From: Phaeodactylibacter luteus
GTDB taxonomy: Bacteria > Bacteroidota > Bacteroidia > Chitinophagales > Saprospiraceae
Direction of reading: 5' to 3'
DNA: 64,000 nucleotides
NCBI RefSeq assembly: GCF_007993045.1
Contig: NZ_VOOR01000007.1
Span: 1 to 64,000, forward strand
The notes under the pieces are model-generated. The model was given only the letters and a program-made list of their open reading frames with translations. It had not been told where the DNA came from and did not search any database. Every line of letters starts with the position of its first letter. Position 1 is the stretch's first letter. This document shows, in pieces, positions 1-8,913 of the stretch. A program made the translations under genes and the position numbers.

Positions 1-259
1 GCCGCTTACTAGCCGTGATGTGGGAACGAATGTAAACTTCGTTTTTACCATAAGATCACGATTTGTTTGAAATAAAAAATTGGTTAAAAAAGGTCGTTAT
101 TCTTGATGTACAAGAAGCAGCCGTTAAACTGCTCATTGCCAATTTTTTATATTAGGTCGTCTTAAGTTTTGGCGTAAGCCACTTGAAAATCAGGACACAA
201 ATTATACAATTATCCACAAAAAACGGAAAGCAGGCGACAAAATTTGGGCCCAGCCCCAC
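1..259. other. Left-edge intergenic stretch, no supported gene
   Basis: AT-rich sequence downstream of lptD. A single perfect DnaA-box-like 9-mer, TTATCCACA, lies at 210-218. On the minus strand a short frame opens at an ATG at 51-49 and runs off the left edge (17 codons); it is too short to judge. No hairpin terminator for lptD is evident. Confidence 0.4.
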
Positions 260-3070
260 TTAAAAAGCCCCTCGGGCATCGCCATTGGTCCTATTGTAAG
301 GAATGTTGAGGAAATCCAGAGAACCTGGCTTCACACGAATGTAAAAGCTGTAAGTGCCCCGCTGCGGCTGCCAGCTTGCTCCCGCTTCCCAGCAATGCAG
401 GTCGCGTGTAAACCCGAGAGAGGGATAAGTGATGCCCTTTCTGACAAAGTCATAACCAAAACTGCCGATATTGATGAACCAGTTTGGCGTAAGCTGTACA
501 CTGCCATTGAAGTTGATCGCGTTGGTGCTTATGAATAAGGTGTCCCGCCCGTCTGCCAGTGCGTCCCATTCAAGTGCCATGTTGTGGCTGATGCGGAAAT
601 TCTCGAAAAGGCTCAAAAAGTCGGTTTCCTCTACCCTCTCCCTACGCCCATCCTGCCGTTCCCTAGCCTCCTCTGCAGTGGTCTCAGTGACAAGCTCCTC
701 TTCTTCCCCAAAAAGGAGCGCTCGTATTTTACCGACCGTAATATTGGTATTAAACCTGGCCGAAGCGCCGTCGAAACGCAAAAGCTTCTGATCTGCCTTC
801 CACCTCAGCTCATCGATACGCCTGCCATTGGCATCCGTATTATAAGGATCGAAAGTAGCTCGGACCCCTACCGTGGTCATCCCTTTGAACATACGTGTGG
901 TGCCCGAAAGGTTAACGGGGCTCCACTGTAAGGAGTCCGCCGCAAAGTTGTAATTGCCAGAGACGATGATGTTGTCGAACAGCTTCAGCTTCTCCTCTGT
1001 AGAATCTTTTTTGGAAAAGTATTTGGCCTCGAAAATGTTGTTGATGCTGTAGCTCAGCGCCATTTGCTCCCCACTAGCCGAGGGGGCGCCAAATATCCCG
1101 CCCTGGAAAATGGAATACCGGTCGAACATATCAAGGGTATTGGGGTCTCTGACTTCCCGGAAATAGCCGAGCTCTTCGCGGGTGTAGTCGGGCGTATAGC
1201 CAAAGGAAAGGCTTGGCTTCATGACGTGGCGGAGCCCTCTGAGCTTGCCATTGCCAAACCGGACCGTACCGAATATCTGTGTATTCAGGCTGATGCTGGC
1301 ATTGAACTGCCGGTAGGCTTCGAAGCCAGAGACCTGCCGCTCCACCACCTCCCCATAAGAGAGGGTGTCAAAAGTGACCTTCCCGCCGTCCACCAAAGTA
1401 TCTACGCGCAGAGCAGAAGGGTCGAAATCCCTGCGCAGGGTCCTTAAGTACCATACCTCATCGTAATTCACGGAAGGGTTGAGGTTGAAATAGCGCAATA
1501 CCTTGAAGGACGTACCTGCATTGACCCTTTGCTGCACCCCAAATTGTGCATTATCGAGAGTCTCCTGAGTAAAAAGCGTAGAGTCTACCGCCTCGAAGCG
1601 GTTGCGGGCTTCCGCATTGTAGCGCAAGGTGATGGCTTCATACCATTTTTCCGGCCCGGCCCTGTTTTTTCGCTTGAACGGGTTGAGGGCCTGTGTCTGG
1701 AATTGCAAGTTGGGGAAGCTCACCGAAACAGCGCCAGTGTTGGAGTTCTGGCTATGGTTAAAAGAAGCTGCAAAGTTGAGGGGCTTGTCCCTCCAAGTTT
1801 TTGAGAAGGTCAGGTTGGAGCGCAGCTGATTGTTCTGTACCCGCTGATCATTAAAAACCCGCTGCTGGTAATTGTTGGTCTGTATGTTTATCGAACCCCC
1901 AAAATTGATAGTGGGATGGGCCGAGCGGTCCTGCTGATGGTTCCACTGGAAAATAAAAGACCTTGGCCTGGTAATCACTCCTTCATCATCCTCATTCCGC
2001 CTTATATCGTACCCAAGCTTGAAGTTGCCATTGTACTTATAGCGCTTATTGTACTGGGAGATGGCATCTACCCCAAAGGTGCCTTTCAGGTACACCCGGC
2101 TGGTCAGGGAGAGGTTGAAGTGGTCCCCAAGAGGGAAATACCAGCCTATGCCTTCCAGCCCAAACCCCCATTGGGGGGAAAACTGATAGTCCCGGGGGAA
2201 AAGCAGCCCGGTCTGCCTGCCTTGCGAAATGGGGAAAAAGCCAAAAGGCAGCCACACTGGCGTGGGGACGTTCATGATTTCCAGGTTGGAAGGCCCGACC
2301 ACGACCAGCTTGTTGGGCACTACTTTTTGCTTTCGGCTGCGTATGCCGAAGTGGGGTTCTTCATGTGTACAAGTGGTGAAGATGGCATCGGAGCTGTACA
2401 CTATATTTTGCGCTTCCCCGGTGCTATCTGCAGGCTCCTGGGCCAAAAACTTAGACCGGCTGCCGCGCACGATAACGTCTTCCTGCTGAGTGACGACCTC
2501 ATACACTACCCCGCGCTTGGAGTTGAAATTGTACCGGATGCTATCCGCCGTGAAGCTTTGCCCGCCGTCTGCAAATTCAGGAAGCCCAGCCTGCCGCCCC
2601 AGGCTGTCAGGCATGCCTTCTGCTGTGACGATATTGGTTTTCCAATTGAAGATAATGTGTGCCGCTTTCAGGGATATATTGGTATAATTCACCTGCGCCT
2701 GCCCGTAAAGATGGACCTGCTCATTGGCCAAGTCGTAAATCATAGAATCCACTGCGCTGTAATCCACCGGCGCATCGAGCGAATCTTTGGACAGGATGAT
2801 CGAGCTCATGTCCAAGCTGGTATTCACGGCAAGGGTATCCAAGAATGTAGGCAGCATCGTATCCTTGCGCAAAGAATCCGCCACAGGCTCCTCTCCTTCT
2901 TCGGGCGGCAAGGTATCCACCACAGCAGGCAACAGCCCTCCGGCAAAAAGCGTATCCACTTTGGGCGCAGCGGGCGGGATGCTATCCTGTGGGCTTGCAG
3001 GCTCCTGTGCCTGCAAACTGCTGTAGGCCAGCGACAGGAATAATATTATTATTGGTAACTTTGTCTTCAA
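260..3070 (-). CDS. lptD: LptD-like LPS-assembly outer membrane protein
   Basis: 936 residues. Predicted outer-membrane translocon that inserts lipopolysaccharide into the outer leaflet, normally with an LptE-like partner. There is a signal peptide (about residues 1-21, ending LQAQ), a proline/aspartate-rich linker to about residue 90, an OstA/LptA-type beta-jellyroll region (about 100-215) and a long beta-barrel. Hallmarks visible are FTTC followed by EPHFG, VWLPFGFFP and GRQTGLLFP, typical of Bacteroidota LptD. Cysteines in FTTC and in LHCWE near the C-terminus could form a disulfide, as in LptD of other phyla (inference). The start codon is TTG at 3070; no upstream in-frame ATG precedes the signal peptide. 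The divergent amidase starts only 18 bp away, so the two promoters must overlap or lie within coding sequence. The family call is firm. Confidence 0.9.
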   Translation of the reverse strand: MKTKLPIIILFLSLAYSSLQAQEPASPQDSIPPAAPKVDTLFAGGLLPAVVDTLPPEEGEEPVADSLRKDTMLPTFLDTLAVNTSLDMSSIILSKDSLDAPVDYSAVDSMIYDLANEQVHLYGQAQVNYTNISLKAAHIIFNWKTNIVTAEGMPDSLGRQAGLPEFADGGQSFTADSIRYNFNSKRGVVYEVVTQQEDVIVRGSRSKFLAQEPADSTGEAQNIVYSSDAIFTTCTHEEPHFGIRSRKQKVVPNKLVVVGPSNLEIMNVPTPVWLPFGFFPISQGRQTGLLFPRDYQFSPQWGFGLEGIGWYFPLGDHFNLSLTSRVYLKGTFGVDAISQYNKRYKYNGNFKLGYDIRRNEDDEGVITRPRSFIFQWNHQQDRSAHPTINFGGSINIQTNNYQQRVFNDQRVQNNQLRSNLTFSKTWRDKPLNFAASFNHSQNSNTGAVSVSFPNLQFQTQALNPFKRKNRAGPEKWYEAITLRYNAEARNRFEAVDSTLFTQETLDNAQFGVQQRVNAGTSFKVLRYFNLNPSVNYDEVWYLRTLRRDFDPSALRVDTLVDGGKVTFDTLSYGEVVERQVSGFEAYRQFNASISLNTQIFGTVRFGNGKLRGLRHVMKPSLSFGYTPDYTREELGYFREVRDPNTLDMFDRYSIFQGGIFGAPSASGEQMALSYSINNIFEAKYFSKKDSTEEKLKLFDNIIVSGNYNFAADSLQWSPVNLSGTTRMFKGMTTVGVRATFDPYNTDANGRRIDELRWKADQKLLRFDGASARFNTNITVGKIRALLFGEEEELVTETTAEEARERQDGRRERVEETDFLSLFENFRISHNMALEWDALADGRDTLFISTNAINFNGSVQLTPNWFINIGSFGYDFVRKGITYPSLGFTRDLHCWEAGASWQPQRGTYSFYIRVKPGSLDFLNIPYNRTNGDARGAF

Positions 3071-3088
3071 GAATTCAATGACTTATAT

Positions 3089-4573
3089 ATGCGTCTGAAG
3101 AATGCGATAACCTTCCTACCAACGATGCTTGTCTGGATTGTGCCGCTGAGCGCTGCCGGGTTTAACATTTCGTTATCCTTTCCCCCCCTGGCCTGTGGTG
3201 CTACGGATAGTACCTTAACAATTCCTGAGCAGGACAGCAGCACCGTTTGCGATTACAGCCAAGAAAGCGGCAAAGGTATCAAACAACCGCTAATCAGCGA
3301 AGCAGATTACAGGATAAAAACCGTAGTCATTGATCCCGGCCACGGTGGCCACGACCCCGGGTGCCTGGGCGGGCACAGCCGGGAAAAACACCTGGCCCTC
3401 GGCATCAGCCTCGAGCTCGCAGCAGCGTTGAGGGCTCAACACCCTGAGCTGAACGTTATCCTTACCCGCTCTACCGACGTTTTCATCCCCTTGCACGAAA
3501 GGGCCGCTATCGCCAACCGCAATCAGGCCGATCTATTCATTTCCATACACTGCAACTATATGCCTGGCTCCGCAGCCACCAAAGGCAGCGAGACGTATGT
3601 CATGGGCCTGCATACCGCCGGCCACAACCTCAAAGTGGCTAAACGGGAAAACGCTTCCATATTGCTCGAGGAGGATTATGAAGCCAATTACGACTACGAC
3701 CCCAACTCCGCAGAGGGGCATATCATGCTGAGCATGTTCCAGAGTGCCTACCTGGAGCAGAGCATCCTGTTTGCAGAAATGGTCGAGCAGCAGTTTGCTT
3801 CCAACGGCCGCAAAAGCCGGGGCGTTAAACAAGCAGGCTTTGTCGTGCTGAAAGAAACCACCATGCCCAGCGTTTTGGTAGAAACCGGCTTCCTTAGCAA
3901 TGCCATTGAGGAGGCTTTCCTCATGACACCCGATGGGCAAAAAGCTATTGCCGGTGCCATGGCCCAAGCTTTCGAGCAATACAGAAGGGCCATAGAAGCT
4001 GCACCAGAAGACCAGCCACTGCAAGCCGTGCCTCAAGCTGCCCCCACCGCCCTGGCCTCCGTTGAGCAGCCCGTTTACCCCCCTACGCCAAAAACTGCAG
4101 CAGCGCCGCAAGAGCCGGCACCGCATCAACGCCAACAGCTCACTGCCCGTACACCCGTAAACACACCTCCTCCTCCTCCTGCCCCAACCCCTGTCTCCCC
4201 ATCCCCTAAAATCATCACCATCCGGGGCACGGAGGCCGAACCGGCAAAAGCCTCCCCGCCCCCAACAGCTGAAAAACAGCCCCAACAGCGCCCAGCGCCA
4301 GCGCCCATTACCTTCAATGTGCAGCTAGCTGCCTCTCCCAGGCCTATCGATACCACCCACCCCAAATGGGATGATACCGGATACCTTATTGAAGTCATAC
4401 AAGAAGGCAAACTCTTTAAGTATCAAGCCCGCAATTTCCTTACCCTGGAAGAAGCGCTCATCGCGCGCAAAGCACTTGAAGATAAAGGCTTTAAGGGGGC
4501 TTTTGTCGTGGCTTACCAAGGCAGGGAGCGCATTAGCCTGGAATTGGCCCGGCAGATACAGAGCCGGCCCTAA
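3089..4573 (+). CDS. N-acetylmuramoyl-L-alanine amidase (Amidase_3) with SPOR-like C-terminus
   Basis: 494 residues, exported. Predicted zinc amidase cleaving the bond between N-acetylmuramic acid and L-alanine in peptidoglycan, for cell separation or wall turnover. After a hydrophobic N-terminus the Amidase_3 domain (about residues 78-310) shows the zinc and catalytic positions: His in DPGHGGHDPG, Glu in SREKHL, His in FISIHCN and Glu in VLVETGFLSN. A proline/alanine-rich linker (about 320-425) follows, then about 70 residues resembling a SPOR/peptidoglycan-binding fold (GYLIEVIQEGKLFKYQAR), consistent with septal targeting. An alternative start is ATG at 3125, which would leave more room for a promoter between this gene and lptD. 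It is AmiC-like, but a specific symbol is not justified. Confidence 0.88.
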   Translation: MRLKNAITFLPTMLVWIVPLSAAGFNISLSFPPLACGATDSTLTIPEQDSSTVCDYSQESGKGIKQPLISEADYRIKTVVIDPGHGGHDPGCLGGHSREKHLALGISLELAAALRAQHPELNVILTRSTDVFIPLHERAAIANRNQADLFISIHCNYMPGSAATKGSETYVMGLHTAGHNLKVAKRENASILLEEDYEANYDYDPNSAEGHIMLSMFQSAYLEQSILFAEMVEQQFASNGRKSRGVKQAGFVVLKETTMPSVLVETGFLSNAIEEAFLMTPDGQKAIAGAMAQAFEQYRRAIEAAPEDQPLQAVPQAAPTALASVEQPVYPPTPKTAAAPQEPAPHQRQQLTARTPVNTPPPPPAPTPVSPSPKIITIRGTEAEPAKASPPPTAEKQPQQRPAPAPITFNVQLAASPRPIDTTHPKWDDTGYLIEVIQEGKLFKYQARNFLTLEEALIARKALEDKGFKGAFVVAYQGRERISLELARQIQSRP

Positions 4574-4618
4574 CTTTGATTATTCAGAAAATAATTACAG
4601 TTTTCTGCCAAAGCAGGC

Positions 4619-4626
4619 TACCTTTG
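4619..4626 (+). promoter_or_regulatory. Candidate -7 box for the MlaD-family gene
   Basis: TACCTTTG matches the Bacteroidota sigma-A -7 consensus TAnnTTTG and lies 24 bp upstream of the ATG at 4650. No convincing -33 TTG was seen at the usual distance, so independent transcription of the gene is only suggested. Confidence 0.4.
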
Positions 4627-4649
4627 CACCGCTTAAACCGAACACGGCT

Positions 4650-5684
4650 ATGTCAAACGAAGTAAAGGTTGGTATCCTGGCAATTGTCGCCCTCGCAGTT
4701 TCTTACTGGGGCTACAAATTCATCTTGGGCAGCAACGTCCTGCTCAAGTCAAACACTTATACCGTCTACTACCCACAAGTTGACCGCATGCAGGTTGGCA
4801 CTCAGGTGTTTATCAACGGAGTGACCGTGGGCAGTGTAGCCGATGTTTCCCTGCTCAATGATATTGACCGGACCGTGAAAGTGGTGCTCGACCTCAACCC
4901 GGACATGACGATACCCAAAGATACCCGCGCCGTGATCGTCTCCACTGGGTTTATGGGCGGGAAAGCGGTCTTGCTCGAGTACGACAAGCCTTGCTCGGGC
5001 GATGACTGTGCGCAGTCAGGGGATACCCTCGAAGGGGTTTACAAGGACCTCTTGGGCTCTATGGTAGGCGAAGATGCCGTCGCAGATTATATGTCCATTG
5101 TGCAGAAGGGGCTGAACAACGTTCTGGACTCCCTCAACGCAGCGCTGCTCAGCGAAGACAGCGGCTCTCCCGTAGCAGAGGCAGTCCGCAACTTAAACCA
5201 GACCTTGGCCAACCTCAATTCCTCCACTGGCCAGCTCGACCGCATGCTGCGAGCATCCTCCGGCAATATACAGGGGTCTTTGAAAAATGTAGAGGCCATC
5301 ACCGCCAACCTGCAGGCCAACAACGAAAAAATCAGTGCCATCCTTTCTAACGCAGACAGCCTCAGCAGCCAGCTCGTGGCAGCAGACTTACAGGCTACCA
5401 TAGCTGAAGTCAATGCCACTATCGCTCAGCTCAAAGGCACACTGGCCAAAACGGATAGCGCCCTTGGCAATGTCAATGGCATTGTGGAATCTATTGGGGC
5501 AGGGGAAGGCTCTCTGGGCAAGCTCATCAAAGATGAAGCCTTGTACCAAAACCTGAACGATGTCAGCCGCAAAGCAGATTCCCTCATTACCGATTTCCAA
5601 GACCGCCCTTATCGTTACATGCCGCTGAAAAGCCGGCGGAAAGTTGAAAAATACGACCGCCAAGACGCCGCTTCGTCCAACTAA
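4650..5684 (+). CDS. MlaD/MCE-family lipid-transport substrate-binding protein
   Basis: 344 residues from the ATG at 4650. The reading frame is open further upstream, but that would overlap the amidase and lacks a signal anchor. MCE-domain proteins bind phospholipids or other lipids in the periplasm and work with an MlaE/MlaF ABC transporter. An uncleaved N-terminal membrane anchor (about residues 7-27) is followed by an MCE domain (about 36-115, with VDRMQVGTQVFINGVTVGSV). A long alpha-helical tail rich in Asn, Leu and Ala with heptad-like repeats (about 140-330) probably oligomerises into a tube. No permease or ATPase gene is adjacent. It lies 76 bp after the amidase, so cotranscription is possible. 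The family is firm; the lipid cargo is unknown. Confidence 0.85.
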   Translation: MSNEVKVGILAIVALAVSYWGYKFILGSNVLLKSNTYTVYYPQVDRMQVGTQVFINGVTVGSVADVSLLNDIDRTVKVVLDLNPDMTIPKDTRAVIVSTGFMGGKAVLLEYDKPCSGDDCAQSGDTLEGVYKDLLGSMVGEDAVADYMSIVQKGLNNVLDSLNAALLSEDSGSPVAEAVRNLNQTLANLNSSTGQLDRMLRASSGNIQGSLKNVEAITANLQANNEKISAILSNADSLSSQLVAADLQATIAEVNATIAQLKGTLAKTDSALGNVNGIVESIGAGEGSLGKLIKDEALYQNLNDVSRKADSLITDFQDRPYRYMPLKSRRKVEKYDRQDAASSN

Positions 5685-5735
5685 TGGTGGAGTACCTGCC
5701 ACGCTCTATTCGCAGCTTTTTGTACACTTTAGCCG

Positions 5736-7154
5736 TTAAGCAGGCATTCCTTGCCCTGTGGTGAGCTCAGCCGGCGCTTCCGCAGCTCCCGCCTGCCCAA
5801 GCCAAAGTACGGGGTAATCAGCTGCTGCCCCACGGAACGCCTCCCATTGCGCAGCAGCGTGAGCCCGGGCAGCGGTGAGGGTTGGAAAACGGTAAACAAT
5901 CTCCCCTTTTGCTAAAACCGGCTCGAGCAATGCCCTGTAGCCCTCTCCCAGCTCATCCGCCCCAAGCGATACATCCGCTACCTTGTCCCCTACCGGCCGT
6001 GAGCCATCATATTTACGATATACCTGAAGCCGGCCGGGCACCGACTGCTTAGCCGCATCTTCAGAGTGTTTGGCTTTGCCTGCCCATTCCCCATTGGCTT
6101 CCATTATCGCAGAAAGCTTGTAGACGCCACCTAGAGAAGGGCTGCCATCTGCTGTAGCCAGCTTCGTGCCTACCCCCCATACCGAAATAGCGGCCCCTGC
6201 GGCCTTCAGCCGGGCGATCTCCTGCTCATCCAGATCATTGCTCGCTACGATTTTGGCATCATGCAGCCCGGCATCGTCTAACAATTGCCGAGCGGCTTTG
6301 CTCAGCTCCTTCAAGTCGCCAGAATCCAAGCGTATACCTGAAAGCGTATGCCCCCTCCCCTTCATCCAAAGCCCAACTTCGACAGCTTTGCGCACGCCCT
6401 CAAGCGTATCGTAGGTGTCTACCAACAAAATAGTATTGCCCGGCATCTGGGCCGCATAGGCAAGGAACGCCTCCTCCTCCGTACTAAAGCTCATCACCCA
6501 ACTGTGGGCGTGAGTCCCTCTGACGGGTATGCCATAAATACGGCCCGCCATGACATTGCTCGTAGCGTGGCATCCTCCAAGAAATGCCGACCGGGAAGCG
6601 GTCAGTGCACCGTCAAGGCCTTGCGCGCGCCGCATGCCAAACTCCAGTACCGGATCGCCTGCAGCAGCTGCGGCGACTCCAGCCGATTTGGTGGCGATAA
6701 GGGTAGAAAAATTGACCAGGGTCAACAAAGCCGTCTCCACCAGCTGGCACTGAAGCAACGGGCCTTCCACCCTCAGCAACGGCTGATTGGGGAACAAGAA
6801 GGTGCCCTCAGGGGCTGCATGTACATCTAAGCTGAGCTCCATCCGCTGTAAGTAGTTCAAAAACCCTTCATCAAACAGCGGGGCGCCCGTGCCATCTTTC
6901 AGCCCCCCCAGATATTGGATGTCTGAAGCAGAAAATTTGTAGTGGCGGAGGAAGTCCACTGCCAGCTCCAAGCCCGCTGCAATCGCTCCGCGCCCTCCAA
7001 ATGGCGGCTTCCGGTAGAACAGCTGAAAAGCCGCCCGCTGCCTGTACTTGCCTGTTTTCCAATACCCGTACGCCATAGTGAGCTGATACAGATCGGTCAT
7101 CAGCCCGAGGTGCCCGGGGTAAAGCTGGGAAATGTGTGTGGCAGGCATTTTCAT
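5736..7154 (-). CDS. pncB: Nicotinate phosphoribosyltransferase
   Basis: 472 residues, cytosolic. Catalyses ATP-assisted condensation of nicotinate with PRPP to nicotinate mononucleotide, the salvage entry to NAD. The N-terminus LGLMTDLYQLTMAYGYW and the central GTHAHSWVMSF (with the active-site His), VDTYDTLEG and IRLDSGDL are family signatures. The length fits the longer NAPRTase class. Start is ATG 7154; a second ATG at 7148 is equally possible. It converges with the MlaD gene with only about 50 bp between stops. Confidence 0.93.
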   Translation of the reverse strand: MKMPATHISQLYPGHLGLMTDLYQLTMAYGYWKTGKYRQRAAFQLFYRKPPFGGRGAIAAGLELAVDFLRHYKFSASDIQYLGGLKDGTGAPLFDEGFLNYLQRMELSLDVHAAPEGTFLFPNQPLLRVEGPLLQCQLVETALLTLVNFSTLIATKSAGVAAAAAGDPVLEFGMRRAQGLDGALTASRSAFLGGCHATSNVMAGRIYGIPVRGTHAHSWVMSFSTEEEAFLAYAAQMPGNTILLVDTYDTLEGVRKAVEVGLWMKGRGHTLSGIRLDSGDLKELSKAARQLLDDAGLHDAKIVASNDLDEQEIARLKAAGAAISVWGVGTKLATADGSPSLGGVYKLSAIMEANGEWAGKAKHSEDAAKQSVPGRLQVYRKYDGSRPVGDKVADVSLGADELGEGYRALLEPVLAKGEIVYRFPTLTAARAHAAAQWEAFRGAAADYPVLWLGQAGAAEAPAELTTGQGMPA

Positions 7155-7241
7155 ATACTTAGTTTTAATTTCAAACTAAGTTAAGGTTTGTTTGGTTCCC
7201 GCGCAAGCCCCGCACTAAAAAAAGCGCCCCTGCCCTACACC

Positions 7242-7455
7242 GGGCGTGAACCAAATTGTCGCAGGCGTTGACGCTACCCTGGCTTTAGGCTGGCATTGGC
7301 CTAGCGCTGCGAAGGGGTGGCAAGCCCGGTAGGGCCGAGCGGACAGCGAGCCCCGGAGCATAGCGGCACCTGCCCGCTGGCAGGGGCAGGCCCCTATACT
7401 TTCGGAAGGGGCAAGCCCTATCCCCCAAAAAAAACGACAATCTGGTTTGCGCCCC
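7242..7455 (+). repeat. Interspersed GC-rich palindromic repeat, copy 1
   Basis: About 214 bp bounded by GGGCGTGAACC and, inverted, GGGCGCAAACC. The core includes GGCCTAGCGCTGCGAAGGGG, GGGCCGAGCGGACAGCGAG and an internal hairpin CCTGCCCGCTGGCAGGGGC. Seven relatives occur in this window. It sits upstream of the secreted unknown gene at 7517 and downstream (in position) of pncB's start. No protein-coding role is seen. Confidence 0.85.
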
Positions 7456-7516
7456 CTGCACCTGACCAACCCCCGGGGCCCGGGCTGCGTTATTAAACCG
7501 GACCAAACCACAAGCA

Positions 7517-8092
7517 ATGCCCTCTCAACCGCTACACCTGCTTTTGCTGCCCGCCTTGCTGCTGCCGGCACTGTGCCATGCGCAAGCCTGGCAGTACCAC
7601 AAAGACTTTGAAGGCCGCTTTGCAGTAGAAGTGCCCGGGGAAATGGCCAGTAGCACAGACACCGTAGAGGCCCCTGTAGGCCAGCTGGTTTATCATACCG
7701 CTTTCTATCAGCCGCCAAAAGCGGACAAAGCATCCGACAACCTCATGTACATGGTGAGCTATTGCGACTACCCGGAAGGCACTTTCCACAAAGACAGCCT
7801 CTCGCTCACTACAGCATTTTTCGAAGCGACTATGGACGCTGCCGCCTTTTCCGTCAACGGTGAGCTGCTTTATCAGACCGAGCGGGCATACCGGGGGCAG
7901 CCCGGGCGTTTTTGGCGCATTGACTACCTTGACGGCAATGCCATCATCAAAACTTGGGGCATACTTGATGGCGACCGCTACTACGCTGTTCAGACAGCCA
8001 CGGTGAAAACCCGCAGCCTCAACACCTCAAGCGACCGTTTTTTCGACAGCTTCCGCATCATACCCCCTGAAGGGCTGCCGCCGGACGAATAG
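7517..8092 (+). CDS. Secreted protein of unknown function
   Basis: 191 residues. A leucine-rich signal peptide ends at about CHAQ (residue 23). The mature domain (about 165 residues) contains a WQYHKDFEGRFAVEVPGEM start, alternating strand-like segments and SSDRFFDSFRI near the end. This layout resembles small PsbP/DUF1795-like periplasmic folds, but I cannot assign a family with certainty. No catalytic motif is evident. It lies between repeat copy 1 and coaD. Confidence 0.7.
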   Translation: MPSQPLHLLLLPALLLPALCHAQAWQYHKDFEGRFAVEVPGEMASSTDTVEAPVGQLVYHTAFYQPPKADKASDNLMYMVSYCDYPEGTFHKDSLSLTTAFFEATMDAAAFSVNGELLYQTERAYRGQPGRFWRIDYLDGNAIIKTWGILDGDRYYAVQTATVKTRSLNTSSDRFFDSFRIIPPEGLPPDE

Positions 8093-8181
8093 TCAGCCCT
8101 CCTATTCTTCATGCCGCCCCTTGCTCAGTTAGGGCAATGGCCCGCATTTGCTTATTTTGGGGCCAGACCAAACGAAACCGC

Positions 8182-8661
8182 ATGCCCAAGATTGCTATTT
8201 TCCCCGGATCTTTCGACCCCATCACGGTAGGACACGTAGACCTTGTAAAACGGGCCCTCCCGCTTTTCGACCAAGTCATCGTTGCCATTGGGGTGAACAG
8301 CCAGAAAAAATACCTGTTCTCCCTAGAACAGCGGCTGCAGTGGCTCGAAGAAGTCTTTGCCAGCGAGCCCAAAGTCCGGGCTGGGCAGTTTCAGGGGCTC
8401 ACGGCACACTATGCCAAAGCTACCGGTGCCCGCTATCTGCTCCGCGGCCTGAGGAATGCCTCCGACTTTGACTACGAAAAAACCATCTCCCAGCTCAACC
8501 ACATCGTGGGCGAAGGCATAGAGACCCTTTTCCTCATCAGCCAGCCGGCCTATTCCCACATCAGCTCCACCATCGTCCGGGAGATCATCATCGGGCAAGG
8601 AGATGCAAGCCCTTTTGTGCCGGGCGAAATCCGGGAAGCCATCCTCAACAGCCCCCGCTGA
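8182..8661 (+). CDS. coaD: Pantetheine-phosphate adenylyltransferase
   Basis: 159 residues from the ATG at 8182, matching the usual CoaD length; an upstream in-frame extension has no support. Transfers AMP from ATP to 4'-phosphopantetheine, giving dephospho-CoA, the penultimate CoA step. The nucleotidyltransferase start PGSFDPITVGHVDLVKRA contains the T/HxGH nucleotide-binding motif. YLLRGLRNASDFDYE and the C-terminal SHISSTIVRE are family hallmarks. Cytosolic. Confidence 0.95.
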   Translation: MPKIAIFPGSFDPITVGHVDLVKRALPLFDQVIVAIGVNSQKKYLFSLEQRLQWLEEVFASEPKVRAGQFQGLTAHYAKATGARYLLRGLRNASDFDYEKTISQLNHIVGEGIETLFLISQPAYSHISSTIVREIIIGQGDASPFVPGEIREAILNSPR

Positions 8662-8670
8662 GCACATCCG

Positions 8671-8797
8671 CGCCAACCCGACAACCGTTTTCATGGGCCT
8701 CCCCCTGCCTGAAGGCATGGGGCCGCTATGCTCCGGGGCTCGCTATCCGCTCGGCCCTGCGGGCTTCACACCCCTTCGCAGCGCTAGTCCGGCTCCG
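8671..8797 (-). repeat. Interspersed palindromic repeat, copy 2 (truncated)
   Basis: Inverted relative to copy 1. It begins near a degenerate GCGCCAACCCG, carries GGGGCTCGCTATCCGCTCGG and ends at CGCAGCGCTAG without the GGCCAATGCC arm. About 127 bp remain, directly after the coaD stop. Confidence 0.75.
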
Positions 8798-8863
8798 CTT
8801 TGATTGCCAGGCAATGCCAGGGTTATGCCCACCCTTTTGGCGGACAAAAAACTTGGCGCTTGC

Positions 8864-8885
8864 ATAAACCGACCGTTCGGTTTAT
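8864..8885. promoter_or_regulatory. Palindromic operator, probable TetR-regulator binding site
   Basis: Two perfect 9-bp inverted arms, ATAAACCGA and TCGGTTTAT, are separated by 4 bp, ending 29 bp before the TetR start codon. The ACCGACCG-type half-site is typical of TetR-family autoregulatory operators (family knowledge). Autorepression of the regulator-hydrolase pair is inferred. Confidence 0.75.
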
Positions 8886-8913
8886 TTTTACAGCATACCA
8901 CCCATCTGATGCC

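Noticed and set aside
210-218. Perfect TTATCCACA box as an origin signal
   Set aside because: Single occurrence with no neighbours; expected by chance.
1916-3043. 375-codon plus-strand frame opposite lptD
   Set aside because: Antisense shadow of a firm outer-membrane protein gene; its translation has no family features.
7242-7455. CRISPR array or tandem repeat
   Set aside because: The GC-rich repeat units are dispersed kilobases apart in both orientations, not regularly spaced with spacers; no cas genes are present.
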